Below the pieces are notes generated by a model. The model searched no databases. It was not told the DNA's origin and saw only the letters and a list, made by a program, of their open reading frames with translations. A DNA stretch of 42,630 bases, from the NCBI GenBank assembly GCA_005798335.1, contig SYJV01000121.1:1-42630 (forward strand), in the 5' to 3' direction. This DNA is from Planctomycetaceae bacterium. GTDB taxonomy: Bacteria > Planctomycetota > Planctomycetia > Pirellulales > Pirellulaceae. Shown here piece after piece: positions 8,971 through 18,100 of this stretch; within the stretch, counting starts at the first letter, position 1, and every line of letters begins with the position of its first letter. A program made the translations under genes and the position numbers.

Positions 8971-10842
8971 ATGTGCGGAATAGTAGGTTATGTTGGCAAC
9001 AACGACGCGTGTCCATTCTTGGTGAGTGGACTTCGCCGACTGGAGTACCGCGGATACGACAGCGCGGGTATCGCCACGTTAACTGCAGCCGATGGATTTC
9101 GACTGACTCGAGTTGCCGGACGCATCGATTTGCTCGAAAAGTCTATCGCGCGCAAGCCCATGTTTGGGACGATCGGGATCGGCCACACTCGCTGGGCAAC
9201 CCATGGCCCCGCCACTGAAGAGAATGCGCATCCTCATATGGGAGGCAACGGGCTAGTTTCTCTGGTACACAATGGCGTGATCGAGAACTATGAGTCGCTG
9301 AAGCAGTCTTTGATCTCTCGTGGATACCTTTTCAAATCCGCCACCGACAGCGAAGTAGTAGCCCATCTCATTGCCGATACGCTCAAACATCTGCCTGCTT
9401 CATCGATTGCCAATAACAGCGAATCCATCGATCGGTATGTGGAAGCCGTGCGCCAATCACTCGATCAACTGCGAGGGACCTATGGACTGGCAATCCTCTT
9501 TCGCGACCAACCGGACCTGCTGATCGTTGCCAGATGTGGTAGTCCGTTGGTCATCGGTGTGGGCAAGTCCGAACAATTCGTGGCTAGCGATACCTCGCCG
9601 CTGGTGGGCTACACCGACCGCATCGTTTACTTGGCCGATCACCAAATCGCCGTGTTGAGGCCCGACAGCATTCAAGTGCAACATCGCGATCACGGCAAGA
9701 TTCGTCCGGATGTACAAACGTTGGCCGCCCAGGAAACCGAGGCCAGTCTCGAAGGCTTTGAACATTTTATGCTCAAAGAAATCTACGAACAGCCGCAATC
9801 GATACGCAACGCACTGCGCGGGCGATTGGATCGCGATAACGCGACAGCGAAATTTGGTGGCCTGAACCTGACTCCACAGCAACTGCGCAGCGTCAAACGC
9901 ATCATCCTCACGGGTTGCGGTACAAGCTGGCATGCGGGTTTGGTGGGTGAGTATTTGATCGAAGAACTGGCGCGACTGCCCGTCGAAGTCGAGTATGCTA
10001 GCGAATTGCGCTATCGAAATCCGCCGGTCGATACCGATACGTTGATATTTGGTATCACACAGAGCGGCGAAACAGCCGACACGCTGGCCGCGCTACGAGA
10101 AATGAAACGCAAAGGGCATCACACACTGGCGATCTGTAACGTCGTCGGCAGCAGCATCGCCCAAGTCGCCGACGGCGGTATTTATCTCCACGCGGGACCG
10201 GAAATCGGCGTCGCCTCGACTAAAGCGTTTACCTCACAACTGGTCGTGTTGAGCATGTTGGCGTTGTATTTTGGACGACTGCGATTCCTCAGTTACGAAG
10301 CTGGCCAGCGCATCATTCGACAATTGGAGCAATTGCCCGAGACTATCGAAAAAACGCTCGAGTGCCACGGGCAAGTACGCGAGGTCGCGGCCAAATACGC
10401 CTCAGCCAGCAATTTCCTGTATCTCGGCCGATATTACAATTTTCCGGCCGCACTCGAAGGCGCGCTCAAGTTAAAGGAGATCAGCTACATTCACGCCGAA
10501 GGATATCCCGCTGCCGAAATGAAACATGGTCCTATCGCGCTGGTCGACGAGAACACGCCCTCATTGTTCATGGTTCCGCAAGGAGCGGTGTACGACAAAG
10601 TTCTCAGCAATCTCCAAGAAGTCAAAGCCCGAGGCGGACCGGTGATTGCCATCGTGGACCAGCAAGATTCGCACGTCATGTCCCTGGCCGACGATGTAAT
10701 CACCGTTCCACAAGCAGAAGATTTCCTGCAACCGATCGTCAATGCGATTCCCTTGCAGTTGCTGGCTTACGAGATCGCATGCATCCGAGGCTGCGATGTC
10801 GACAAGCCTCGCAACTTGGCGAAAAGCGTCACCGTTGAATAA
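8971..10842 (+). CDS. glmS: glutamine-fructose-6-phosphate aminotransferase (isomerizing)
   Basis: A 623-residue GlmS, which makes glucosamine-6-phosphate from fructose-6-phosphate and glutamine for amino-sugar synthesis in the cytoplasm. The N-terminal glutaminase domain starts with MCGIVGYVG, with Cys2 as the nucleophile after Met removal, followed by RRLEYRGYDSAG and GHTRWATHG. Two SIS sugar-isomerase domains follow: ILTGCGTSWHAG near residue 310, QSGETADT near 367, and SEYASNF-like and EGALKLKEISYIHAEGY segments further on. The C terminus PRNLAKSVTVE is the conserved family end. AAGGAA precedes the ATG by about eight bases. I saw no glmS ribozyme upstream. Confidence 0.97.
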   Translation: MCGIVGYVGNNDACPFLVSGLRRLEYRGYDSAGIATLTAADGFRLTRVAGRIDLLEKSIARKPMFGTIGIGHTRWATHGPATEENAHPHMGGNGLVSLVHNGVIENYESLKQSLISRGYLFKSATDSEVVAHLIADTLKHLPASSIANNSESIDRYVEAVRQSLDQLRGTYGLAILFRDQPDLLIVARCGSPLVIGVGKSEQFVASDTSPLVGYTDRIVYLADHQIAVLRPDSIQVQHRDHGKIRPDVQTLAAQETEASLEGFEHFMLKEIYEQPQSIRNALRGRLDRDNATAKFGGLNLTPQQLRSVKRIILTGCGTSWHAGLVGEYLIEELARLPVEVEYASELRYRNPPVDTDTLIFGITQSGETADTLAALREMKRKGHHTLAICNVVGSSIAQVADGGIYLHAGPEIGVASTKAFTSQLVVLSMLALYFGRLRFLSYEAGQRIIRQLEQLPETIEKTLECHGQVREVAAKYASASNFLYLGRYYNFPAALEGALKLKEISYIHAEGYPAAEMKHGPIALVDENTPSLFMVPQGAVYDKVLSNLQEVKARGGPVIAIVDQQDSHVMSLADDVITVPQAEDFLQPIVNAIPLQLLAYEIACIRGCDVDKPRNLAKSVTVE

Positions 10843-10872
10843 CTATCACCTGCTGCTGAGAAAAGTAACATC

Positions 10873-11082
10873 ATGAGCAATCATGGCCTGAGCTACCAAA
10901 CACGCAAAGCGTTAACCGTACAACTCGGCGAAAACGCAGGCACCGAGATTGCCAATCTCTTACAACGGTTAGCCGCGCAGATCGAAGAACTCAAACGCTC
11001 GAAAGTCAACATCACACCCGTGGTCCCAACAATTCGCCGCGACTTCGATCCGCTCGAAGCTATAGAGAGCGAAAAGTTCTGA
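10873..11082 (+). CDS. small protein of unknown function downstream of glmS
   Basis: A 69-residue protein beginning 30 bases after glmS, probably cotranscribed. It is amphipathic, with a helical middle (TEIANLLQRLAAQIEELKRS, residues ~24-43) that could form a coiled coil, and an acidic C terminus (FDPLEAIESEKF). No signal peptide, Cys pair or enzyme motif is visible. The coding call rests on composition, position and an unbroken frame; no family is recognised. Confidence 0.6.
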   Translation: MSNHGLSYQTRKALTVQLGENAGTEIANLLQRLAAQIEELKRSKVNITPVVPTIRRDFDPLEAIESEKF

Positions 11083-11161
11083 AGTTCGCAGATGGCTTAC
11101 CAATCGGCGTTGGCAAAATTTACAATGCAATTTATATCTTCTCAATGCTAGCAAACAGTAA

Positions 11162-11435
11162 TCAGCCAATGACGGCTTGGGCTTGAATTAGGTTGGCTAT
11201 TGATGGGGCGTTTGGGTCGTGACGGAAGTGGAGGCGGAAGTACTCATAGGGCGAGTAAAAGACCTTCTTGCAGGTTTCGACCAAGGTGGTGAATACTTCC
11301 ATCGCACGGGCTCCACGCTCCGCCGTGTTGTTGTGATTGGGAGTTGATGGATGGTCAAGCACCGTCAGCAATTCGGATCGCTTGGCCACTGTCGTCGCGA
11401 TGCGGTCGTTCAATGCGCCGTAGCCGTTGCGCGTT
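11162..11435 (-). pseudogene. C-terminal remnant of an IS66-like transposase
   Basis: Translation on the minus strand gives LDERIA-like and LLTVLDHPSTPNHNNTAERGAR, which resembles the C-terminal block of IS66-like transposases (LDHPxxPxxNNxAE). About 20 residues usually found after AERGAR appear to be missing: the frame jumps straight to AMEVFTTLVETCKKV and SPYEYFRL. The catalytic region and N terminus are absent. It abuts a second transposase remnant on the same strand. This is inactive debris. Confidence 0.65.
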
Positions 11436-11669
11436 GATTTGGCCCGCGGCTGGATCGTTCTCCAGGCCATCCTACTTTGAAATACCACGCTCGATCGTAC
11501 AACGTGAACAACCAACTACCTTCGCCACGTAAGTAGCTCATCCATGCCCCCGCTGCTTTGCTTCGAATGCCGCGAACCGACGACGATCTTTTTCATTGAG
11601 CGATGCCGCAAAATCTCGCATTCGCTTCTCATCACCAAAATCAAGCCGGTTTTCAATCGCCGTAGCCAT
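11436..11669 (-). pseudogene. N-terminal remnant of an ISAzo13-like transposase
   Basis: From ATG 11669 on the minus strand, 43 codons are open (DFAASLNEKDRRRFAAFEAK), then a TGA at 11540-11538 interrupts a frame that continues as YVAKVVGCSRCTIERGISK, a second stop, and LENDPAAG. This order (SLNEKDRRRFAA, GCSxxTIxRGI, DPAAGxxR) resembles the N-terminal helix-turn-helix region of ISAzo13-type transposases as I recall them. Two nonsense codons and loss of the rest make it a pseudogene. The adjoining IS66-like C-terminal block suggests deletion between two elements, or one element inserting near another. Confidence 0.55.
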
Positions 11670-11804
11670 CCGTAGCACCAATCGAGTTAGTAGAATGAAG
11701 CAACATGCAACGATTGCAAGTTACTCACATTTCACAACCATACACAATTTGCTATGGTTGACGCGACACTAGCCAATTTCTTGGCCAATGCTAAGGAAGG
11801 AAAT

Positions 11805-12737
11805 ATGAAGAATCGAAAACTGATGCTGGCACTGGTGCTGTTTGCGGGCGTAACAAGCATTACGCTGGCGGTGGGATGTAGCCCCTCAACGACCGCAACC
11901 TCCACCGCGTCACCTTCGCAATCAATCCATTCGGCGACTAGCGTCCAAGACGAGTCGTTAACGGAGACCACCGCCGCTGTACCCCAAGGCACTTCCGGCT
12001 CAACCACTGAAGCGGCCGATTCGGAGCACGGCCACAAACCCGGTTCGCATGGCGGCGTTATGGTGTCGCTTGGCCGCGATAGCTACCACGTTGAAGCCGT
12101 CGTCGATTCCGAAGGCTCAATCCGGCTTTACACCCTCGGCCCTGACGAGACTCGAGTCATCGACATCGAACTTCAAACGCTGAAGGGCTTCGTCAAGGCG
12201 GAAGGAGATATTGGCTCGCAAAGTATCGCATTCGAGCCGAGCCCACAGGACGGCGATAGCGAGAACAAGACTTCGTTGTTCGTTGGCAAGTTGCCGAAAG
12301 AGCTCGTCGGTCTCAAGCTCGATGTGACGATACCTAACATTCGAATTAGCGGCGAGCGGTTCCGACTCGGCTTTCAGTTGGGACAGGAGGCTCATGGCGA
12401 TTCACCTGAAATTCCGGAAAAAAAACTAGTCGACGAAACAGAAAAAGCCCTGTACCTCACTCCAGGAGGACGATATACGTCCGCCGATATAGACGTGAAC
12501 GGCAACGTAACGGCTTTGCATAAGTTCAAAGGGATCAAGTCCGCTCACGACATGAACCCAAAAGCGGGCGACCGAATTTGTCCGATTACCAAGACGAAAG
12601 CGAATCCAAAGTTCACTTGGGTGATTGACGGCAAGCCTTATCAATTTTGTTGCCCGCCCTGTGTTGACGAGTTCTTGAAGACTGCGAAATCGTCGACGGA
12701 TCCTTTGGCCGACCCCGATTCCCATGTCAAGAAGTAA
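11805..12737 (+). CDS. lipoprotein with C-terminal Cys-rich (YHS/TRASH-like) metal module
   Basis: A 310-residue predicted lipoprotein that opens the metal-efflux operon. The signal sequence ends in a lipobox (TLAVGC, Cys25), followed by a Ser/Thr-rich linker and a His-rich stretch (HGHKPGSHGG, ~75-85) that could bind metal. The middle is a beta-rich domain like those of efflux-associated lipoproteins. Residues 259-290 read CPITKTKANP, a WVIDGKPYQFCC turn, then PPCVDEF: cysteines 259, 282, 283 and 286 in a YHS/TRASH-like arrangement. ATG 11805 is chosen because AAGGAAGG precedes it by four bases; the upstream frame has no signal sequence. A metal chaperone or sensor role for the adjacent RND system is inferred from context. 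Confidence 0.75.
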   Translation: MKNRKLMLALVLFAGVTSITLAVGCSPSTTATSTASPSQSIHSATSVQDESLTETTAAVPQGTSGSTTEAADSEHGHKPGSHGGVMVSLGRDSYHVEAVVDSEGSIRLYTLGPDETRVIDIELQTLKGFVKAEGDIGSQSIAFEPSPQDGDSENKTSLFVGKLPKELVGLKLDVTIPNIRISGERFRLGFQLGQEAHGDSPEIPEKKLVDETEKALYLTPGGRYTSADIDVNGNVTALHKFKGIKSAHDMNPKAGDRICPITKTKANPKFTWVIDGKPYQFCCPPCVDEFLKTAKSSTDPLADPDSHVKK

Positions 12738-12760
12738 GTTGTGAGTCAAGCGTTAGAAAT

Positions 12761-12873
12761 ATACCAGGACGGTCAAGAGTGACCGTCTTACATTTGGCCG
12801 CTGGTAGGAATGTGATCTGGCCCTTGCGCGAGCTGTTATTTTTACGACGGCCACTCTTGGCCGTCCTTGGTAT
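12761..12873 (+). repeat. paired REP-like palindromes in inverted orientation
   Basis: The left unit (12761-12787) and right unit (12846-12873) are near-perfect inverted copies of ATACCA(A)GGACGG(T/C)CAAGAGTG(A/G)CCGTC. Each is itself a hairpin: GACGGTCA with TGACCGTC and GACGGCCA with TGGCCGTC, with four-base loops. The doublet sits between the lipoprotein gene and the adaptor gene, spaced like a bacterial interspersed mosaic element or small MITE. Confidence 0.8.
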
Positions 12874-12898
12874 TGCAGTTCGTGGAAGAATATCGCAT

Positions 12899-15100
12899 AT
12901 GGTGCTAGTTGCTTGGGCGATCTGCCAAGCGACCGTCGCACATGTATTTTCCCACGAAGGCCACCAACCGCTGCCTTCCAAAGGCGTGCACGTCGATAGT
13001 AACCGTGGTTACATCACGCTCTCCGGCCAAGCTCGCAGCGCAATCGGACTTGTCGCGGAAGAAGTAGCCGTAGGGGAAGTCGCTTCGACGCTGACCGTAT
13101 ACGCCGAAACGGATTCGCCATGGCAAGCAAAGGCTTTCGGTTCTGCACAAGTATCCGGTCGAATCGTAAGGCTACTAGCTCGACCTGGCGATATGGTGGT
13201 CAAGAACCAAGTCGTCGCGACGTTGAGTAGTCGTGAGTTAGAGCTACTGCGGCTCGAGTATGTACAGGCTAAGAAAGATATCGCGCTCAACAAGGAGCTG
13301 ATCTCGCTCTCACGACCATCCGCCGACGCGGGTGCAATCCCAATGCAGCGCATCTTGGAACTGGAAAATGCGTTGCAGCAAAGCGAGAATCAACTTGCAA
13401 TTGCTCTCATCCGCGCGAAGACGCTCGGCATCGAAGCCAAGCAACTAGATCAGCATGAGTCCGAGAAAATTTTTCACGAAATTCGCTCGCCGATTGCTGG
13501 AAAGATTGTTCACTCGGACCTCTCCGAGGGAAAGTTTGTCGAAGCCTTTGAACATCTCTTTGAAATTGTCAATAACGATAGCGTTTGGGTCCGATTGCAA
13601 CTAATTGAGAAGGACATTTACAAAGTCGCGACAGGTCAACAGGTCGAACTGAGTCTCCCTGATTCGGGCATTGTCGCGCATGGCGTGATCGATCGCATCG
13701 ACGTTGCACTGGACCCAAAGAGCCAAACTAGCTGGGCGTGGATGACGGTCTCGCATTCTTCGATCATTCCCGGAATGGTTGGCAGCGCGAGAATTCGAAC
13801 ATCACATCAAACCGAACGGCTTGCGGTGCCAATGCAATCTGTCTTTAGCGACGGATTGCAAGCGTACGTGTTTGTTGAAGAAGCATCCACCAAAGCATCT
13901 GCTGAGTATCGCAAGCGTAACGTAATCCTTGGCAATCGAAAGCTCACTGGGTTGCAGTCGCATTTAACTTTCATCGAGGTGCTCCAAGGCGGCGTCTACC
14001 CTGGCGATCATGTGGTCACGAAAGGTGGCCATGAGCTGTCCAGTTTGTTCTTTCTCGGCGTACTCAAGCTAAACGAATTCGATCGCCAACGACTGGGTGT
14101 TCGCACAGCCACAGCCTCGCATCGAATGATCAATAATACTGTGAACCTAGCGGCAGTTGTTAGGCTGCCACCGGAAAGTCGTTCGGTCGCTTCTTCTCAG
14201 CTAGCGGGGACGATCCGTTCGCATCAACTCAATCCAGGACAACAGATTCACAAGGGCGACCTACTGATGGAACTGATTTCGCCCGAGTTCCATTCCCTAC
14301 AACTCGACTTACTTCGAACCAACCTCGATGCAACCTTGACTCGCAAGCGTGCCAAGCGACTCGAAGGTGTGCGAGACGATGCGTTTTCTCGACGTGTCTT
14401 GCTCGAGACGATTGCCAAGACCGAGCAACTTGAGTTGCGAATTGAAAGCCTCAAGCGGCAACTCGATTCACTGGGCCTGTCTGCCGCAGAAGTCGGATCA
14501 ATCACCGACGACAAGCAGATTCTCAGCTATCTACCAATTCGAGCCAGTATGGATGGCCAACTCGTAAGTTGGGCAGGTGCTCTCGGGCAAGCGGTTTCTG
14601 CCAATCAAACCTTGGTAGAAATCCAGAATTTACAATCGATTTGGATTGAAGCCCATGTCCCAATTCAACATACGCAACTCATTGATCCAGCGAACACCGG
14701 GTATGCAACAGTACTCTCTGTTCCAGAGATTCGATTCCCCGTATCGATTGCTCGTATCGGCCCGATTGCGAGTGAGTCGACGCGAACACGCAGTATCTGG
14801 CTTACGCCTTCGTCAATTCCAGAAAACGTTCAGCTTCGCGATCGAATGCAACTGTCGATTACGCTGGAAACAAGCGTTGGCTCAAGTGTTCTGTCCGTCC
14901 CTTCGACGGCAGTGCTACAAGATGGTATCCACAAGTTTGTCTTCATTCAAAAAGCCGAGGGCTACATCGAACGCAGGCGAGTGTCCACAGGCCGCGGCGA
15001 TGGTCAGTGGGTGGAGATAACCAGTGGCATCGCGGCTGGCGAAGAAGCAATCATCGCAGGCGGCCGTGAACTGCAGACGGCATATGCATCTTTGAGGTAA
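12899..15100 (+). CDS. double-length RND periplasmic adaptor (CusB/CzcB-like, two modules)
   Basis: A 733-residue periplasmic adaptor, roughly twice the usual ~400 residues. A signal sequence (MVLVAWAICQATVAHV) leads to module one (~30-410): barrel-sandwich half GRIVRLLARPGDMV, a helical hairpin, second half IRSPIAGKIVHSDLSEGKFV, and beta-barrel and membrane-proximal parts. Module two (~430-730) repeats the plan: GTIRSHQLNPGQQIHKGDLL, hairpin, IRASMDGQLVSWAGALGQAV, then IWIEAHVPIQ and a VPSTAVLQDG segment. The frame is open from GTG 12779, but that codon lies in a REP hairpin; ATG 12899 has GGAAG ten bases upstream and gives a proper signal peptide. It is followed after four bases by the pump gene. 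No outer-membrane channel gene is adjacent. Confidence 0.85.
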   Translation: MVLVAWAICQATVAHVFSHEGHQPLPSKGVHVDSNRGYITLSGQARSAIGLVAEEVAVGEVASTLTVYAETDSPWQAKAFGSAQVSGRIVRLLARPGDMVVKNQVVATLSSRELELLRLEYVQAKKDIALNKELISLSRPSADAGAIPMQRILELENALQQSENQLAIALIRAKTLGIEAKQLDQHESEKIFHEIRSPIAGKIVHSDLSEGKFVEAFEHLFEIVNNDSVWVRLQLIEKDIYKVATGQQVELSLPDSGIVAHGVIDRIDVALDPKSQTSWAWMTVSHSSIIPGMVGSARIRTSHQTERLAVPMQSVFSDGLQAYVFVEEASTKASAEYRKRNVILGNRKLTGLQSHLTFIEVLQGGVYPGDHVVTKGGHELSSLFFLGVLKLNEFDRQRLGVRTATASHRMINNTVNLAAVVRLPPESRSVASSQLAGTIRSHQLNPGQQIHKGDLLMELISPEFHSLQLDLLRTNLDATLTRKRAKRLEGVRDDAFSRRVLLETIAKTEQLELRIESLKRQLDSLGLSAAEVGSITDDKQILSYLPIRASMDGQLVSWAGALGQAVSANQTLVEIQNLQSIWIEAHVPIQHTQLIDPANTGYATVLSVPEIRFPVSIARIGPIASESTRTRSIWLTPSSIPENVQLRDRMQLSITLETSVGSSVLSVPSTAVLQDGIHKFVFIQKAEGYIERRRVSTGRGDGQWVEITSGIAAGEEAIIAGGRELQTAYASLR

Positions 15101-15104
15101 CCCT

Positions 15105-18100
15105 TTGCTCGACGGCGTCATTCAATTCTCACTGCGGAACCGCTCTCTCGTCGCCGTCGCTTCGCTTCTCGCGATGGTGGTTGGGATTACATTGCTGCGG
15201 TCGATGCCAGTGGATGTCTTTCCCGACCTAAATCGACCGACGGTCACCATTATGACCGAAGCTCCAGGCCTAGCACCTGAAGAGGTCGAAGTCTTAGTCA
15301 CCCGGCCAATTGAACTGCTACTCAATGGCGCTACCGGCGTAAAACGTGTTCGATCTTCGTCCGCGATTGGTTTGTCAATCATCTGGGTTGAGTTTGATTG
15401 GGGCACCGATATCTTTATCGATCGGCAAATCGTCACTGAAAAGCTGCAACTCGCGCAGTCGAAGCTTCCACCCCTCACCAATCCAGTCCTAACTCCCATC
15501 TCGTCGATCATGGGCGAGATAATGCTGTTGGCCTTGCGAAGTGACCGTCAACCCAAGTCACCAGAAGAAGCCGATGCGAAAGCGATGGAGCTGCGAACGT
15601 TGGGTGAGTTCACCGTCCGCAATCGATTGTTGGCTGTCGAAGGCGTTTCGCAAGTTTCCGTCATGGGCGGAATCCTCAGGCAATACCAGGTCGTCACTTC
15701 TCCCTCGCGATTGGCCGCTCGCAACATCACACTCGGCCAACTAACTGACGCGACAGCCAAAGCCAACGTTCTTGCTGGTGGTGGAGTGATGGAACGCGGT
15801 GACAGAGAATCGTTGCTGCGCATTCAAGGCCAATCGCTAACGCTCGAAGAGATTGCCGCTACACCCGTCGTTTGGCGCGAGCTAGTCCCGATTCGAATTC
15901 GCGACGTAGCCGACGTACGATTCGGAGGTCCGATCAAACGTGGCGATGCGTCTGCATTGGTAAAGATCGAGCCAGATGTGGACTTTGCTGTGACTCATCC
16001 TGCCGAATATGAAAAATTGAAAGAGGATACATCTGAAATGGATCGGCTATCGACGGCTGATCCTGACGATTCTCTAAAAAAAACCTATCGTGAGCTGCGC
16101 GGTGGTACCGCAGTCATGCTGACGATTCAAAAGCAACCGGACGCTGATACGCTCAAGCTTGATGGTCTTATCTCGACCGTTCTCCAATCGTTGCAACGGG
16201 AGCTTCCTGAAGATGTCAAAATTGAATCCGAAATCTTCCGTCAAAGCCACTTTATCGATGCCGCGGTGACGAACGTCAGTGAAGCCGTTCGCGACGGTGC
16301 CATTTGGGTCGTAGTCGTACTATTTCTCTTGATGGGGAACTTTCGCACAAGCATCAGTTCGCTCACCTCGATGCCGCTGTCGATCTTTCTAACCGTTATC
16401 GTCTTTTATATGCTAGGGATTTCGATTAACACGATGACATTAGGTGGTATTGCCGTCGCCATCGGAGACTTGGTCGATGATTCGATAGTGGATATCGAGA
16501 ACATCTCTCGACGACTCCGAGAGAACAAGCAGCTACCAATTGCATCGCAGAAGTCAGCAATCGACGTCATCTTCTCGGCATCGAGCGAGATCCGTAATTC
16601 GATAGTGTATGCGACGCTGATTGTGGTACTTGTGGTCGTACCTCTGTTCATGATGTCAGGTCTCGAAGGACGAATGTTTGCACCGCTAGGCATCGCTTAC
16701 ATTGTCGCCCTCTTATGTTCGTTAGCCGTGTCGTTGACCTTCACTCCGGTACTGGCAAGTTTCTTGCTTCCCAGCGCTCCCTTTCTGGCAGACAGGCGTG
16801 AACCAAGGCTCATGCGATGGCTCAAAGCAATCGCCGAAGTCGTTCTGCGCTGGACGTTGGATCGACCGAAACTCGTTCTTGCCTGTGTCGCGGTTTTGGT
16901 CTTGCTTAGCTGTGCAACGCTTCCATGGATGGGAGGTGAATTTTTGCCGCCATTCAACGAAGGGACCGCTACAATAAACCTGCGGCTTGAGCCTGGCACG
17001 TCGCTCGCCGAAAGCCAACGGCTTGCCAGTCGAGTGGAAAGCATCATCGTCGAAGTCCCCGAAGTTCTTTCGGTTGCGCGTCGAACGGGCCGCGCCGAGT
17101 TGGACGAACACGCGGAAGGAGTCAACAATACCGAATTCGAAGTCCGCTTCGCCGAACATAAAGTCGATAAGCCCGGTTGGTTCTATAGCGTTGTTCGCGC
17201 GATCCCCATCGCGCACCTGTGGGGTTTCGATTATCGTGGGCGTCCCCAAGCAGCTATTTTTGCCGACTTGCGAGATCGCATCTCCAACATTCCCGGGGCA
17301 GCCGTCAACATCGGCCAGCCTATCTCTCATCGCCTTGATCACATGATGTCCGGCATTCGAGCGCAGATCGCTGTGAAAGTGTTTGGGCCCGATCTGCGAG
17401 AACTTCGAACAGCGGCCTATGACGTACAGGCGCGGATGCAATCGATTAAGGGTGTCGTCGACCTTCAGATCGAACCTCAGATTGAGATTTCGCAGTTGCA
17501 AATGCGGGTGAAACGTGAGCAGGCGGCGCGATATGGTTTAGCACCAGGCGATGTGGCGGAACTGCTTGAAACTGCATTCAAGGGTCGCATCGTTTCGCAA
17601 GTGATCGAAGAAGACAAGTACTTTGGCTTGGTAGTTTGGTTCGACGAAGCTTCAAGACGTGCCCCCAGTGTCGTTGAAGAGACCATTCTCGATACGCCTT
17701 CGGGTTCCAAGGTGGCCTTGTCTCAAGTCGCCGAGGTTCTCGACACGACCGGGCCTAATATACTCAATCGAGAAAATGTTCAGCGACGCGTGGCTGTGTT
17801 CTGCAATGTACAAGGTCGCGACCTGACAAGTGTTGTCGCTGATATCAAAACGGCGCTTTGGCCAATCGAAGAGTCACTTCGGTCACTGTCGGGCGAATAC
17901 TATCTCGACTATAGCGGCCAATTCGAGGCTCAACGCGAAGCCACGAATCGGCTGTGGGGACTAGCTTGCTTGAGCATGATTGGCGTCTACTGGTTGCTTG
18001 TTAAAGCACTCGACTCGCAGAGATCAGCGATCCAGGTCATTGCCAACGTACCGCTCGCGGCGTTTGGTGCGATTATCGCCCTATTGATTGTAAACCGACC

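Noticed and set aside
12779-12898. Upstream GTG start for the periplasmic adaptor
   Set aside because: The GTG is inside a REP hairpin and the extra 40 residues would bury the signal peptide.
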